Shown here piece after piece: positions 37,274 to 49,684 of a stretch of 64,000 nt of DNA. Source of the DNA: Palaemon carinicauda (Eukaryota > Arthropoda > Malacostraca > Decapoda > Palaemonidae); NCBI RefSeq assembly GCF_036898095.1, contig NC_090729.1:73801683-73865682 (forward strand). The letters run 5' to 3'. Made by a program: the position numbers and the translations under genes. A model generated the notes under the pieces. It made no database searches, had not been told where the DNA came from, and was given only the letters and a program-made list of their open reading frames with translations. Position 1 is the first letter of the stretch. Each line of letters begins with the position of its first letter.

Positions 37274-39086
37274 TCATTGCTTTGATTATCCGGAGGATTT
37301 ACCTCCCTGACTGCGTCCTCCCTTACCTCGTGAGGGGTGTTTTAAGGAACCCCGTCTGGAGCCTCTACCTTTGGGATGAAAGGTAGTGGTTTGCCTCCTG
37401 AACACAGGGTCAAATCCTGGTGACTGGGCAACCAGCTGTTGAGGCACCATCTGGAATGTGGTTTGCGGTTAAGCAACCACTTGGGGCACCGCGGTCATGG
37501 CGACTGTGGAATGTTGTTGCTGGGCAGGCCGAGAGGGTAGTCTGGGTCTCTTGGTCTTCCTCTTAGGTTGGGGACCCGCATCCGAGGAAGACTTGCGTTT
37601 AGATGACATGCCCCACTTCTGGAGAAGATTTCTATTCTCCGTGGCGGGTTTGTCAACTACCTCCTTGACCACTTCATTGGGGAAGAGGTCTTTACCCCAG
37701 ATACTAGAAGCTATCAACTTCCTGGGTTCATGTTTTACTGTTGCTGCAGCAAACACGAACTCTCTACATACTCTTCTGGCTTTCATAAAGTCGTACAAGT
37801 CGTTGACTTAGGTGGCCATGTGCATCTTGGCCATGACTATGTTCATGTCTGGGGTGCTCTTTAGGCCTGCACACATTTCCATGCAGTTCTGTAGGGATAG
37901 GGATGCCGCTAGTCTCTCCTTCATTTCTTGCTCCCTACGCAAGAGGAAGTTTCGGGAGATTATCGCTGAACTGTCATCCCGCGATATTTGCATCCAACTT
38001 CCCTACCGAGAGGGTTAGGTGATCTTCTTTCCAATCCTTATCCTCCATGGGCAGGGCTAACAACATGGGTCTACACTCCTCCAGTGTAGGACAATGTTTG
38101 CCTGCCTCCACTGCCTTGGCAACAGCTTTAAAAGCCTCCGATGTAAAGGGGAAGGCCATTGAAGCTGGAGCAAGAAAGGTAGGATGCTTCTTGCTCAAGG
38201 CGGGCACTTTCGAGTTCGTGTAGCCCACCTTCTTCAGGCAACTCGACAAGAGAGCCTGTGGCTTGTCGTGGTCGAATACCATGACCTCCTTGGGTTCCGT
38301 CTCCTCTTTTGACGCTGGCTCCTGCTTCAATCGAATGAAGCAGTCTGGGTAAGCATTGAAGCTTGGCCAGAACTGGATGTCATCTAAGGGGACGGCTCCC
38401 ATCTTCTCCGATATGAAGAGTTTGCCATTAGTAATTGGCATAAGGTCTGCATACCTCCAGGGATTGATTTCGGAGCAGGGTGGGAGGACTTGGACTCTGG
38501 GTCGCTCCTGTAACCCTCGGAATGGAGGGGCAGAAGATGTTGAAGGCAACGACACTGGTGCCGGCATAGACGGAAGGGACTCCAACTCTACATCATCATC
38601 TTCATCCGGAGGTAGAGACTCCTCCTCGGGATCATCCTTCCGTAGATCTTTTTCAGTGTCCGAGGACACTTCAGACATCCTTTCCACCTGGTGGATGTCC
38701 ATGCCTTGTAAGGCCTCAATGACGTCCGTCTCGATGGCAATCTGTACACAGGGGGGTTCAGGTCGTTCTTGGGGTACGACAGCTTCGATACCTGCTTTTG
38801 GGAACAGCAAGATGCACATCCTTTCATTAGGAAGGTACGGTCCCGTAGAGTTCTTTTGGAACCCTTTTACCCATCTGCGCAGCTTTGCTCATGCTGCATC
38901 CTTCGACTCCGCTGACTTGGGGTCGTTGATACTTTCGGTCACCAAGGTCCGGAAAATGTTGCAGTCTTGGGGGTCCCAGTACCACAGGGTTTCGGTAGCT
39001 TTGGTGCAGGGGGTGTGAGACCTGCACACTTTGTGACCACAGAAGTCCTTACTCCTGTGGTTGCAAAAGATGACGTCGCACTTCAT
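37274..39086 (-). pseudogene. Gag-like protein of DIRS-A copy 3
   Basis: The ATG at 39086 follows the conserved acceptor. The Cys/His N-terminus is complete here: C3, C8, C16, H18, C21, H24 and C27, with FCGHKVCRSHTPC visible. A stop at 38889 follows the WDPQDC segment. The acidic middle (EEESLPPDEDDDVEL) and the NPWRYADLMPIT block are open from 38819 to 37974. After a stop and a frame change the MAKMHMAT and HKWGM-like (LQKWGMSSKRKSS) parts are readable. The basic KRKTKRPRLPSRP stretch and an Arg/Gly tail end at 37274, with one more stop just before the terminus. Confidence 0.82.
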
Positions 39087-39095
39087 TTGGTCCTC

Positions 39096-39230
39096 CTGTA
39101 AAGAGAGGAAAATTAAATGAGTATGCAGTTCTTTATCTCACATAAGCAAATTATGCAAAATATAAACATTAATATTTTAACCATTATAGCTTAGGATAGT
39201 TAAGCTACAAAGGAAATAGGAAAGACATAC
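39096..39230 (-). other. Probable leader intron of DIRS-A copy 3
   Basis: The donor GTATGTC (G at 39230) and an acceptor with the polypyrimidine run TTTTCCTCTCTTTACAG (G at 39096) give a 135-base intron ending ten bases before the gag ATG. Position and both sites agree with copy 1. Confidence 0.5.
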
Positions 39231-40852
39231 TTGTATTTCCTGTCCAGCCAACTGCTGTGACCTCCCCCAAAATTAAAGCCATAGAGTTTCCATACTCAGG
39301 CAAACTCAATGAGAAGGGTTCTAACACTTAGGGATAGATAAGTGTATACTAACACCGACCCTTCTAAAGTTCTTCAATATTGTGGGGTAAGTTGTTAACT
39401 GATTAACTATCAGGGTATTGAAGGAAATCTTTCCCTTCAATATAGAATTGGTCTCAACAATAGACTGTGCAAAGAAACACAAGGTATGTTGGAAAATAAC
39501 TACTGTATAATTTATACTATAGTTTTCTGTCTGCAGTATATCTATACTGCAAATATACTAGCTACTGTATAATCATATACTGTAGTTCAGCCGGCATATT
39601 GCCGGCTAGGCTAGCACCTAGCTGCCCGGCCGCGGCTGGTTAGTACCTGGCGGCACCGGTCACGCCGGCTGGGTTATTACCTAACGGCACCAGTCCAGTC
39701 GGCATGTTGCCGGCTGGGTTAGTACCTGGCGGCACTAGCTGAGAGAGAGAGAGAAAGCATGGACTGAAGGGCTGCCTTATTAAAATGTTTGTTAACAATC
39801 AATAAGGGTGTAAGTATTTAACCTTACTGCCTTCCTCCAGAATGACCGTTCAAATGGAAGGGGAGAATGCATCATTCAAGCTTCCATCCAGCCACAAAAT
39901 CCGTTGCCGGTCACTGCAGGCTTCAGGGATGTGGATGGCAATCAAAGGGAGGAGTGAAGAACACTCAACAGTAAAGGGGTCTCCCACCGGCAGCCGTCAT
40001 CGCCGGCACAACCTTTCCCGGAGCCTTGCGTCCGTAAGGGAAAGACTGAGTGGCTATACAGCTGTATGTGTAGGAGCCCGGCCGGCACCACAATCTACCA
40101 GGCAAGCGGTGAGAATGTAGGACACCGGCCACAGGATTGCGATGGCTAGGCTATCGCTAAAGGGCAGAGAGGGGCAGGGTAAAGGGTCCTATATCAAGTG
40201 TGGAAGAAGGCAGCAGGATTGCCGCCACTACCACACAAGGGAGAAACTCTGTTTCAGTATCGGCGCCATCCTAGGCGGCAGAAGAATATTTATTCTTCAG
40301 GCTAGGGTCTGCCAAAACAGGACTAGTCTTCTAGACTGCAGGGGAGAAGGTGGCAGTATCAAGCTACCACTTCAGGTGCGGCCTAGGGAGGCTTATCCTC
40401 CTACGCCGGCAGCTGTAAGCCGGCAGGGGAGTGACTACTCACCCTACTGCTCAGCTGCCGGCAGAAAGACTGAATACTCTGAGGTTCTGACAAAACCAAA
40501 GCCGGGATACACTCCGGCAAGGGTGGAGACAGAAAACCCTAGCCTAGTCAAGCCAGAGTGATTTTACTCTATGGCAAGACCAGACAGGGTTGTCGCCTAT
40601 GGCAGCACTCAGAGGGAAGGAGGGATTACCCTTAAATCTCCACAGGAGACAAGTATCGAGTTATATATAATTCTAGGAGATATCTATCTCCTGTTGAATT
40701 GATAAAACGATATACGAGGGTAATCAGGGATAATGTATGAAAGTATACTAAAGTGCATAGGCTAGGTAGCCTAGCGCAGGGTGAGATCTCGGTTACCTAA
40801 ATCGCCGAAACTCTAACGTATACATAGACATAAGGAAGAGGAAAATATATGC

Positions 40853-40890
<38 letters not shown>

Positions 40891-41216
40891 TTACTAGTAT
40901 AATTATGCCTAAATAGCTTTAATAATTCATTAATGCTATTACAACCGGGATAGTCATTATGCTAAATAAATAAAGCATGCATAACAAACGACAGCCCCCA
41001 TGGCGCCTCTGGTGAGCAGCCAAGCTCCTTAACACGATAAATTACTCTAATTTCACTGTGAAGCAGGAGCTAAAAATTATACACTGCAAAGAATAAATAC
41101 TCAACTTTCCAGAGGCAGAAGAAGCTGGAGATTGCATGATTAATCCTCAAAAAAGCGATCAAAAACGTTAGATCAACAGGGAAAACCACCGTGCGAGTTC
41201 GCTACAAAAATAGGAA
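39231..41216 (-). other. 5' leader of DIRS-A copy 3
   Basis: Non-coding, about 2 kb. It contains degenerate direct repeats around GGTTAGTACCTGGCGGCACC (39632-39740), a GAGAGAGAGAAAGCAT landmark (39742) and a short (TA)n array (40858-40888). Homologous to 30425-32221, 4709-6997 and 10014-10905. Confidence 0.6.
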
Positions 41217-41534
41217 TGAGCGCCATCTTGGATACTCGTAATAGTACGGGAGGAAGGGTAACCTTGATAACAGCTCCCCTTCTGTTTTCGCCACTCTTCC
41301 CCCTCGAAACGAAAATGCTATTCGGGGTGAAGATTGCTGTGTGTCATATCAAGATGTATGTCCTCTGATATTATGCGATATCCTTAAAAGAAATTTTAAG
41401 GATATTCGTGCCAGGAGTTAGAATTCTGGAGACCTAAAGGTTAATTCTCAGGGAATATCACTGTAGCCAAATATCCCTTAGAAAGCTACCAATAGGAACC
41501 TTCCATCAGGACGACATGGGCATGAGCCCAAAAA
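41217..41534 (-). repeat. 5' inverted terminal repeat of DIRS-A copy 3
   Basis: Inverted match to 33170-33505. The outer end is CCATCAGGACGACATGGGC then ATGAGCCCAAAAA. Confidence 0.85.
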
Positions 41535-42177
41535 TATATACTGTATATATATACAGTACGGTCCCGAATTATGCGTGTTCGAATTATACGATTCCCCTTT
41601 CCTGCGATCGCTATTTTTCAAAAATAAATTTTCTGTACCTGCGAAGCTGTTCAAAGTCTGCGAGTCAAGCACTACAAAATGTATCAAATCTATTGTCTTC
41701 CTAAGCATATTGGTAGCCCTAAATATGGTGATTTATAATAAATGTTACAAAACAATATTAACATTAGTTCATAATGAATAGCCTATTTATGGATAAAATT
41801 CCACATCAACAATGAAATCAACTGTTAACTGTGTGAGTCCAGCTGACAAAATGTAAACTGAATTGTGGTTACGTTCTCAGCAATCTATCTTTCTCCAACC
41901 TTACGAAAATTGTAATGGTAATGTTAATGATGGTATATTAAAGCATTAGTTTTGTTTAGTACAGCATTTATAAAAGCCTTATTTTTCCCTTCGGGCGTTC
42001 AAGGTTTTCACAAGTACACTGGGTTCGTTTATCGGCAGTGAATAGCCTAAACTTCGGTAACGAGTCGGCAATATTTTGTCATATTTTAAACAGTATACAT
42101 TTTATTTGCAAAGATTGGCTTTGTAGTATACATTTGATTTGCAAAGATTGGTTTTGTAGAGTACACGGTATAATAAA

Positions 42178-42180
<3 letters not shown>

Positions 42181-42264
<84 letters not shown>

Positions 42265-42272
42265 ATGCCAGA

Positions 42273-42351
<79 letters not shown>

Positions 42352-42366
42352 ATTTCTGGCATCAAA

Positions 42367-42452
<86 letters not shown>
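42181..42452. repeat. Palindromic (CT)n/(GA)n cluster
   Basis: (CT)n passes directly into (GA)n at about 42225. Then a 17-base sequence TTTGATGCCAGAAATCT (42261-42277), another (CT)n, the exact reverse complement of the 17-mer (42350-42366), and a third (CT)n follow. A further (CT)n lies at 42600-42664. Confidence 0.9.
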
Positions 42453-42456
<4 letters not shown>

Positions 42457-42598
42457 AGAAATAAAACCTTAGTTCACATATGGCAACTGGAGTTTAAGAA
42501 TGAAATTAGCATGAATATTTTTAGTTGTGGTGATCAATTCCCCACTTTAGGAGGTACACGAAACAAAAAAACGGTATTCGATTACAACAGAGTATATA

Positions 42599-42664
<66 letters not shown>

Positions 42665-43138
42665 ATGTTATACAATACTTACAAATAGATGAAGAAACCA
42701 TAATCGGTTTTCTTAAAGTGTCAATTAAATACGAAACGAAAAAATTATACCGTGTATATATCCATTTCAATCATAGTTTAAAATACAATATCCAATTTCA
42801 TCAGCAAACCACTATTTTTTAAGAAACACCATTCTATTCCAGAAAATTTTTACTCCTTAAATAGTTAATTGCGCTATAATAAAACATGTACCTATGTTTT
42901 TAAATTTCGGGTGTGTTTTAAAAATCGAGTATTGCTGACTTCTTTTGGTTTTACTTTTGGCTGTGATCACATCAGTTGATGTCTAGCTTCCGCTCTCAAG
43001 AATATGCGCGTACGAATATACAGTAACAAAGAATTGTTTATACCATTTCTTAAGTTATTCAAACCATCTATACAGTTAATACTGCACAAGCACCAATGTG
43101 TTATAACCTATCATATTTATAGTTTAGTACATTTAAAA

Positions 43139-43139
<1 letters not shown>

Positions 43140-43194
<55 letters not shown>
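43140..43194. repeat. (CT)n microsatellite
   Basis: About 55 bases of pure CT inside T1 copy 2. Confidence 0.97.
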
Positions 43195-43197
<3 letters not shown>

Positions 43198-44342
43198 ACA
43201 TCGAACGTAACAGCGGTAACCTAATTGTTCGATGACTTTAAAAATAGGCCTGGTACTTTCTTCTTCTTTCACCTTTTTTGCACATGGTTCCATAATTGAG
43301 GTGGGTACAAGTTGACTTATAACTGAAGTTAGGAAAAGTATTTTGGATATGGAAAGGACAATTATCTTTCGTAACAGTTTAAAATTATCGTAAATTATCA
43401 TTCTGTCATTAACGGCAGTTTGCTATTGTGGATTAAACACATAAGGAAGAAAAAGTTTTCCAGCTTTGCTACGAATTTAGGAACTGATATGGATACGGTA
43501 AGTAAAATATTTGTAATAATAATGTTTACTAAATGTTTGTAATCACTTTGATAATGTGTGTTTAATGCCTTTGTTTGTTTATTATGATCGAAGATGGAGC
43601 GTAGAGTAAACAAATGGAAGGTTTCCATTTCAGGCGGAGTCATAAAGAAAAACATTATATAAATGGCATTCATTTCATTTATTTAGAAGTTCTAAGAAAA
43701 ATTAAGTAGAACATTGGTAATAACAAAATCAACATATAATCAATACTTGGTAATATTGCTGTCGATGCAAAAACTTACCTATACACAGACGTGTAAATGT
43801 GTCTGTTTCTTCGTTATGATCAGAGATAAACGTAAACAAAACGTTGGTTGTCGTTTTCTATTGAACTTTTTGGAGTGTTTAGAAAACGCACGATATAAAA
43901 TCGCCTTTATTTTGATAATTCTGGATTTTCAATGATACAACAAAAGCTAGTCTATAGAGTGATGGTTTTGCTATTCATCAGTTGTCTTATACAATAGATA
44001 TGACAAACATTAAAATTTGTCTGTATTTTAGGTCGTGTTATAACGGGAAATATACTGTATTTACACCCATCCTGGTTGTAATTTAACCATTTTTCAAGTT
44101 ATTAGAACTCTAAAGTATATTAAACGTTTGATTTATTTACAAGAACAATTTGATATTATAAAGAAATACAGTATAGTACATAGAAAATATTGGAAATAGG
44201 TAGTAAACACGTTAGAATAGGCAAGTTGCTGGTTGTCATGGCCCCAATGGAATTATTTCTGTTAGTTGTGTGTTTCAAAATATATTATTTTCCATTGATA
44301 CGAGGTCATTGATCGACCAAATTCTCGCATATTTCGGGACCC

Positions 44343-44765
<423 letters not shown>

Positions 44766-44773
44766 TAAATATA

Positions 44774-46124
44774 CATTGGTACCTCTACATACGAATTTAA
44801 TCCGTTCCAGAACCAACTTCGGATGTAGAAAATGTTGGGATGTAGAAACGAATTTTCCCATAAGAATACATTGATATAGGATTAATCCGTGGTTGAGCCA
44901 AAAAACCTATGATAACTTCTTAATAAACTACTACACATAATTTCCCATGAGAATAATGCACACTAAATTAGATAATAGACATGTAAAAAAGAAGAATTAT
45001 AAAAAAATGATAAATAAGAAACGGGTTTTTAGCGTCACTTTATCTTAAAAACTCCCGTGCAGATGTTGTTGGTCTTGCTACGCAGAGAGGAAACGGAGGG
45101 GCGGCGACGAGGTAGAGAGGTTAACTACGATAAACGTACACTACTGTAACTTATTCTAACTTACACTAAGTGAACTTTAACATAACTTACATTATTTTTT
45201 TTTTTATTTTTATATTTTATATTTTTTTTTACATTTTCTTTTTTTCTTTTTGATGATTAATTTTAATCACTTTCACTCTCTACACTTAAAATTGATTGAA
45301 TTTTTTTCTCTTCACTCTTTGCTGTTTTCTTTGAACCACTTCCTTCCTCTTCATCACGAGTTCACTTCGTAGTTTTTTTAAAGAAGCTATCGATAGAAAG
45401 TTGCTTGGTACAGCTTTTCAGAATGTTTTGAAAATAAGTTAGGGAATCATCATCAAACTGCGCAACTACACGACAAACCTGCAATTTCTTTGGATGGTAT
45501 TTGTCGATGAAGTCGACCAAGTCTTGATATTTTCCTAACACCTCTTTTATTTGTGCAGAACTTATTGCAAGTTCACTCATGCTTTTCAATAATTCCTTGC
45601 TTTATTTCTAAAGAAAGCATTCCCTTATTCCTTTTCTCACCACTACCACTTGCGAAACTAAGCCTTTTAGGACCCATGATTTACGTAAAATACCGTAAAA
45701 GGATGAACGTAAAAAATCATGATTAAAACACAGTTAATAGCAGAACGCACAGGGCACAACCACACGAAGCCAACGAGAACAGAGGAATGACCCAAGCCAC
45801 GCTAATTGAGGGTCCCTCCGAGGTCAAAGTGCTGCCTTCTATCGGCGGAAATAAAAAACACATCAGGCGCTATGAGCACTGACTACGCATACGAGTACAG
45901 TACTGTTTACTTCGGTTGTCGAAAAAAAAAATCGGGTGTAGAGTAGGAACGTGTTCGAATTGTACTTCGCGTGTCGAAAAATCCGGATACAACCGGTACG
46001 ACAAAAATTGCTTACTTCGTGTGCCGAAATAAAATTCGGGTGTAGAGTCAAAAATTTGCTCGAATTTTACTTCGGATGTTGGAAAATTCGGATGTAGATA
46101 CGTTCGTGTGTAGAGGTTCCACTG
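44774..46124 (-). mobile_element. Internally deleted Tigger element, copy D2, both TIRs
   Basis: The left TIR CATTGGTACCTCTACATACG and the right TIR (reverse complement CAGTGGAACCTCTACACACG) are flanked by TA. The interior is collinear with 16960-18318 and shows the same loss of the transposase centre. Repeated CGAAGTA/TCGGGTGT words flank the ends as subterminal repeats. Confidence 0.85.
45250..45677 (-). pseudogene. Tigger transposase remnant in D2
   Basis: The ATG at 45675-45677 opens MGPKRLSFASGSG, then the frame breaks. A short frame (45362-45589) reads MSELAISSAQIKEVLGKYQ and FIDKYHPKKLQVC, the transposase C-terminus. Relative to copy D1 it lacks about 37 more codons after SELA. There is no helix-turn-helix and no DDE domain, so it has no catalytic capacity. 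Confidence 0.8.
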
Positions 46125-46512
<388 letters not shown>

Positions 46513-46558
46513 AAGGGTTCACCTGTACTACAAACAAAGGCTACAGATCATTGAACAG

Positions 46559-46750
46559 AGATGGCATAAGATGAAAATCATGAAGATGATTTTTTTTTCT
46601 CTTCAGGTAAGTTTGAAGATACAGACAACTTTACATGGTCATCTAAAATAAATTAGATGGCATAAGATGAAAATCATGAAGATGATTTTTTTTTCTCTTC
46701 AGGTAAGTTTGAAGATACAGACAACTTTACATGGTCATCTAAAATAAATT
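46559..46750. repeat. Perfect 96-base tandem duplication
   Basis: Two identical adjacent 96-base units (46559-46654 and 46655-46750). Each contains TTTTTTTTTCTCTTCAG followed by GTAAGT on the plus strand. The lack of any difference indicates a recent event or an assembly duplication. Confidence 0.95.
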
Positions 46751-47440
46751 TTTTACTAGAGTTGTTTACGGTAGGTGATTATTAGAATTACTCTTATCCT
46801 CATTAAGTAGAATAACCAGAACATGGAGTCAAAACATTTCACTAATTGGGTTATTCCAATGGGACTGTATTTTTTTATAAATTCAAAATGAAGATTCTGG
46901 TAAAAAAATAAAATTATACTTTGACTTATTAGAACCAGACTCTAACTTGGTTGAAGCTTGAAGATCAACTACAGGTATATTTGACAGTTAAGATAAACAT
47001 TATTCGACTATTTATGCTGACCAGCATTCTCTGCATACAATGCAAGGGTCATGTCATGTGGGCTACCCATTATGGCTCAATTTGAAAACGCCAAAGTTCT
47101 TCATGTGTGGAACAATTTTTAGTTTGAAGAATGCTTTAATATATCAATTGGTTTCATCTGTTTTGTTGTACACTTCAGCTGCTACAATATGATTTTAAAA
47201 TATACACTAAACATAATCTTAGCTTCCCTAATCCAAACAAATCTGTACCCTCTAATCTGTATTTTGAGACATACTAGCAAAAATAGAATTTTAAGATATG
47301 TAAAACATTCTCACCTTCTTTAATGCAACTGGATTGGTATTTGTACTTTAACGAGTTGAGATACAAATCAAATCTTTCAATATAAAAAGACATAAAAAAA
47401 CGTTTTATTAATTCAAAGATCACAGTTAAAAGTAGCTTAC
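46751..47440. other. AT-rich sequence, presumed snurportin-1 intron
   Basis: No repeat family, RNA gene or exon recognised. The next snurportin-1 exon was searched for on the minus strand here and not seen. Confidence 0.5.
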
Positions 47441-47526
47441 CTCATTGTATTGTACTTGGATATTGTATTTATCCCTACTGCTTCTTCGTCTAGTCTCGAC
47501 TTCAACCACTCAAATCTGAAGAAGGT
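47441..47526 (-). CDS. SNUPN: Snurportin-1, internal exon (downstream of the two)
   Basis: This 86-base exon is bounded by the acceptor TTTATTTACTTTGCAG and the donor ATGAG then GTAAGC. It encodes TFFRFEWLKSRLDEEA and ends in split phase 2. In animal snurportins the segment after the conserved DVMCW block has the same FRF-x-W pattern followed by an acidic stretch, so this exon directly continues the one at 48865-49053. Snurportin-1 binds the trimethylguanosine cap of spliceosomal U snRNPs in the cytoplasm and hands them to importin beta for nuclear import. This segment belongs to the cap-binding domain. The following exon is not identified in the window. The match is from memory of the family, not from a search. 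Confidence 0.85.
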
Positions 47527-48864
47527 CTGCAAAGTAAATAAAACACGAATATAGTACCAATTTGTGTTGAAGTTTCCTAAGTCCAACTTATTTATTTGGG
47601 AGATCTCATTAAATTGATATATTAACACTGGTCTTATTACTGTGCTATAAATCTTGTCTTTTACTTGATTGGCATTTTCTTATCACATAACAATCTTACT
47701 ACCTTCCTCCACTTCCCCCATTCTACTTTTATCCTATCTCAACTTCAGCCTCATATCATCGCTACTGAATCAAGTTAATGAAATGATCGAACTGAAAATA
47801 CAAAGGATCTATGACGTGCTCATGCATAAGTAATTGAAGTTAACTGCCAGATTAACTCAATAGTTCACTAAGACAGGAGAAAGAAACTGTGAAATTAAAT
47901 CTATTAGCTTTAGGTTACACATCTTCAAGAGAGAAGCACTGAACATCAGAGGAGATTCATAGAAATAATAATTTGCTGATGAAGACTAAATATCTAGGAG
48001 GTAAACAGACTGCATAACATTACATCAAATCAACAGTATGAGACCTTATCAGACTACTGTACAATAGAACCTTTAAATTGATAAACCTAATGTTCTACAA
48101 AAGAATATCCAAATTCCACTCTACACATTGAGGGATAACCTCCTTCCAAGAGAAAAATGGAGGCACGAAACCTAAAAAAATAATTTAAAAAATCACTGAA
48201 AACAGTTACCACGGATAAGGTGTGAAACTATATGAAAAGAACTGAAAACACAGGCTGAAATGAAGTGCACACTACATATGAACTAAATAGACAGAAATAC
48301 AAGAGGGCATTAGCAGAGACTGAAGAATTCCCTGTTTTATCAAATAATGAGAAATAATGTGGAAAAAAACAAAAAAAATATCGAAACATTAAGAGAAAAT
48401 ACTTAAATATTTTCCATATAAAGTTAACACACAAACAGTGAACAGAACGGTAGGTTTGTGAAAAGGGAGGGTAATTATTGAAATATACCAGTGAATCTAG
48501 ATACTGGGTGTACAGTATAGTTCAACTACTTTCCTCTATCTAACACACTAAACATTGTGAACCTGGGGACATCCAGGATAAAAATATTTTACATAAATAT
48601 ATGGTTGTAATGAAACTGTTAAATACATATCACAATTGATTAATATTCTATCAAAAGTTACCTAAAATTTTTCATTGTTTACTACGTTGGTATATAACTT
48701 TAGCCTTTATAATATGGGAAGAATTTAATGCAACGAGGAAAAAATGCTCTACTGATAACAGAGAGAAAGAGAGAGTTGTTAACACTACATAAAATTCACT
48801 TTCCTAAAGGCACTAAGAAATACCTAAAAATTGCATGTCTTCAACATCTGCACAAAGTACTTAC
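47527..48864 (-). other. SNUPN: Snurportin-1 intron between the two exons
   Basis: 1338 bases with canonical GTAAGT donor and TGCAG acceptor on the minus strand. It is AT-rich. No transposon could be named with confidence, in contrast to the sequence on both sides. Confidence 0.75.
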
Positions 48865-49053
48865 ATCACATTCTATCACAGGTTGGTTGAACCAGCACAT
48901 AACGTCAATCACATAAAACGTCTTGTTGCTTTCTGACCATATACAGTCTAAAAGTGCATATCCCATATTGTTATTTCGACGACTACCACCAGGAAGGAGG
49001 GATGAAAACTGGTTCACCTGGTATCCAGATTTTGTGTAGCAACGCGTCCTTCC
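48865..49053 (-). CDS. SNUPN: Snurportin-1, internal exon with the cap-binding core
   Basis: This 189-base exon (63 codons, phase 0 at both ends) lies between a CACCAG acceptor and a GTAAGTAC donor. It encodes GRTRCYTKSGYQVNQF, then SSLLPGGSRRN, then LDCIW, and finally FYVIDVMCWFNQPVIECD. The YTKSG, FSSLLPGG-RRN, LDCI and DVMCW blocks are hallmarks of the snurportin-1 cap-binding domain, and their order and spacing agree with the vertebrate protein. The reading frame is intact with no stops, unlike the transposon genes around it. Upstream exons (importin-beta-binding N-terminus) were not found between here and 64000, so they lie in unrecognised sequence or beyond the window. Confidence 0.93.
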
Positions 49054-49684
49054 CTGGTGAAACATTATAATAATTTCAATACTAAAACAATACACATTCT
49101 CAATTAATTTGTTTGAATATTTAAAGGAAAAAAAATAATGGAAGGTTTGAAAATTAAAACTTTTAAATATTCCATTTAAAATACTGTATAGACAGTTAGA
49201 ATATTACTAAGCCCTCTCTAAAATACATCATTGCCAATGCTAAAACACTTTTATATCAGCTTTTCTTTTCAGGGGGTTAAACGGGAAATGAGTTCCTGTC
49301 TTCCTGAACATCCATCAGGTCAAGGTCTTCGTCAATCCTCTTTCTCCACAACTCCCTGCCCCTTTGTATGGGTCAATGCCCTACCACTTCCCTATCTTTT
49401 GGTTTTCTGATTATATGTCCCTCATTCCTTCTTATCACTTGTCCAAAAATTCTCAATCTTTGAGTCCTGAGTATTTATTCTAACTTCTAGAGACTTCATC
49501 TCTGCCCCTACTATTTGTTCGTTATATAATCTTTCCAAATTACTCCAATTTTGAATCTAAACTTTATCTTAGGTGATAATTTTTTAAAAGCTCTTCAAAG
49601 TTTCTGCAGCAGAAAACAATTCAGTTCCTACGTATCCATAGAATCATAACTTTTCTTTTATTGATCATGTTTCTCTAACTCTGT
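49054..49684. other. Intronic sequence with a possible LINE scrap
   Basis: No exon recognised. On the minus strand near 49290-49380 a short reading WRKRIDEDLDLMDVQEDR resembles the end of an endonuclease/reverse transcriptase LINE protein, but it is too short to assign. Confidence 0.35.

Larger units (their letters stand above)
33154..41534 (-). mobile_element. DIRS family A, copy 3, complete
   Basis: This is the best full-length copy in the window, 8.4 kb with both termini. The 3' terminal repeat (33154-33505) and the 5' repeat (41217-41534) match as inverted repeats over about 320 bases. An ICR of about 95 bases (33595-33690) combines the complements of both ends. Gag, pol and recombinase follow the family A order. 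Coding is broken by frameshifts in pol and gag, but the recombinase C-terminal half is intact. The right flank is a short TA-rich spacer followed by the T1 element. Confidence 0.92.

Noticed and set aside
42038..42822. Open frames rich in Ser-Leu or Arg-Glu repeats (also 17119-17502, 23466-23798, 24462-24665, 43004-43401)
   Set aside because: Translations of (CT)n/(GA)n arrays inside transposons.
42181..43194. CRISPR-like array of repeats
   Set aside because: Pure dinucleotide arrays and transposon repeats in an animal genome, with no spacer-repeat structure.
47640..48180. Possible RTE-type LINE fragment in the snurportin-1 intron
   Set aside because: A few words resemble LINE reverse transcriptase coding, but no continuous motif could be read on either strand.
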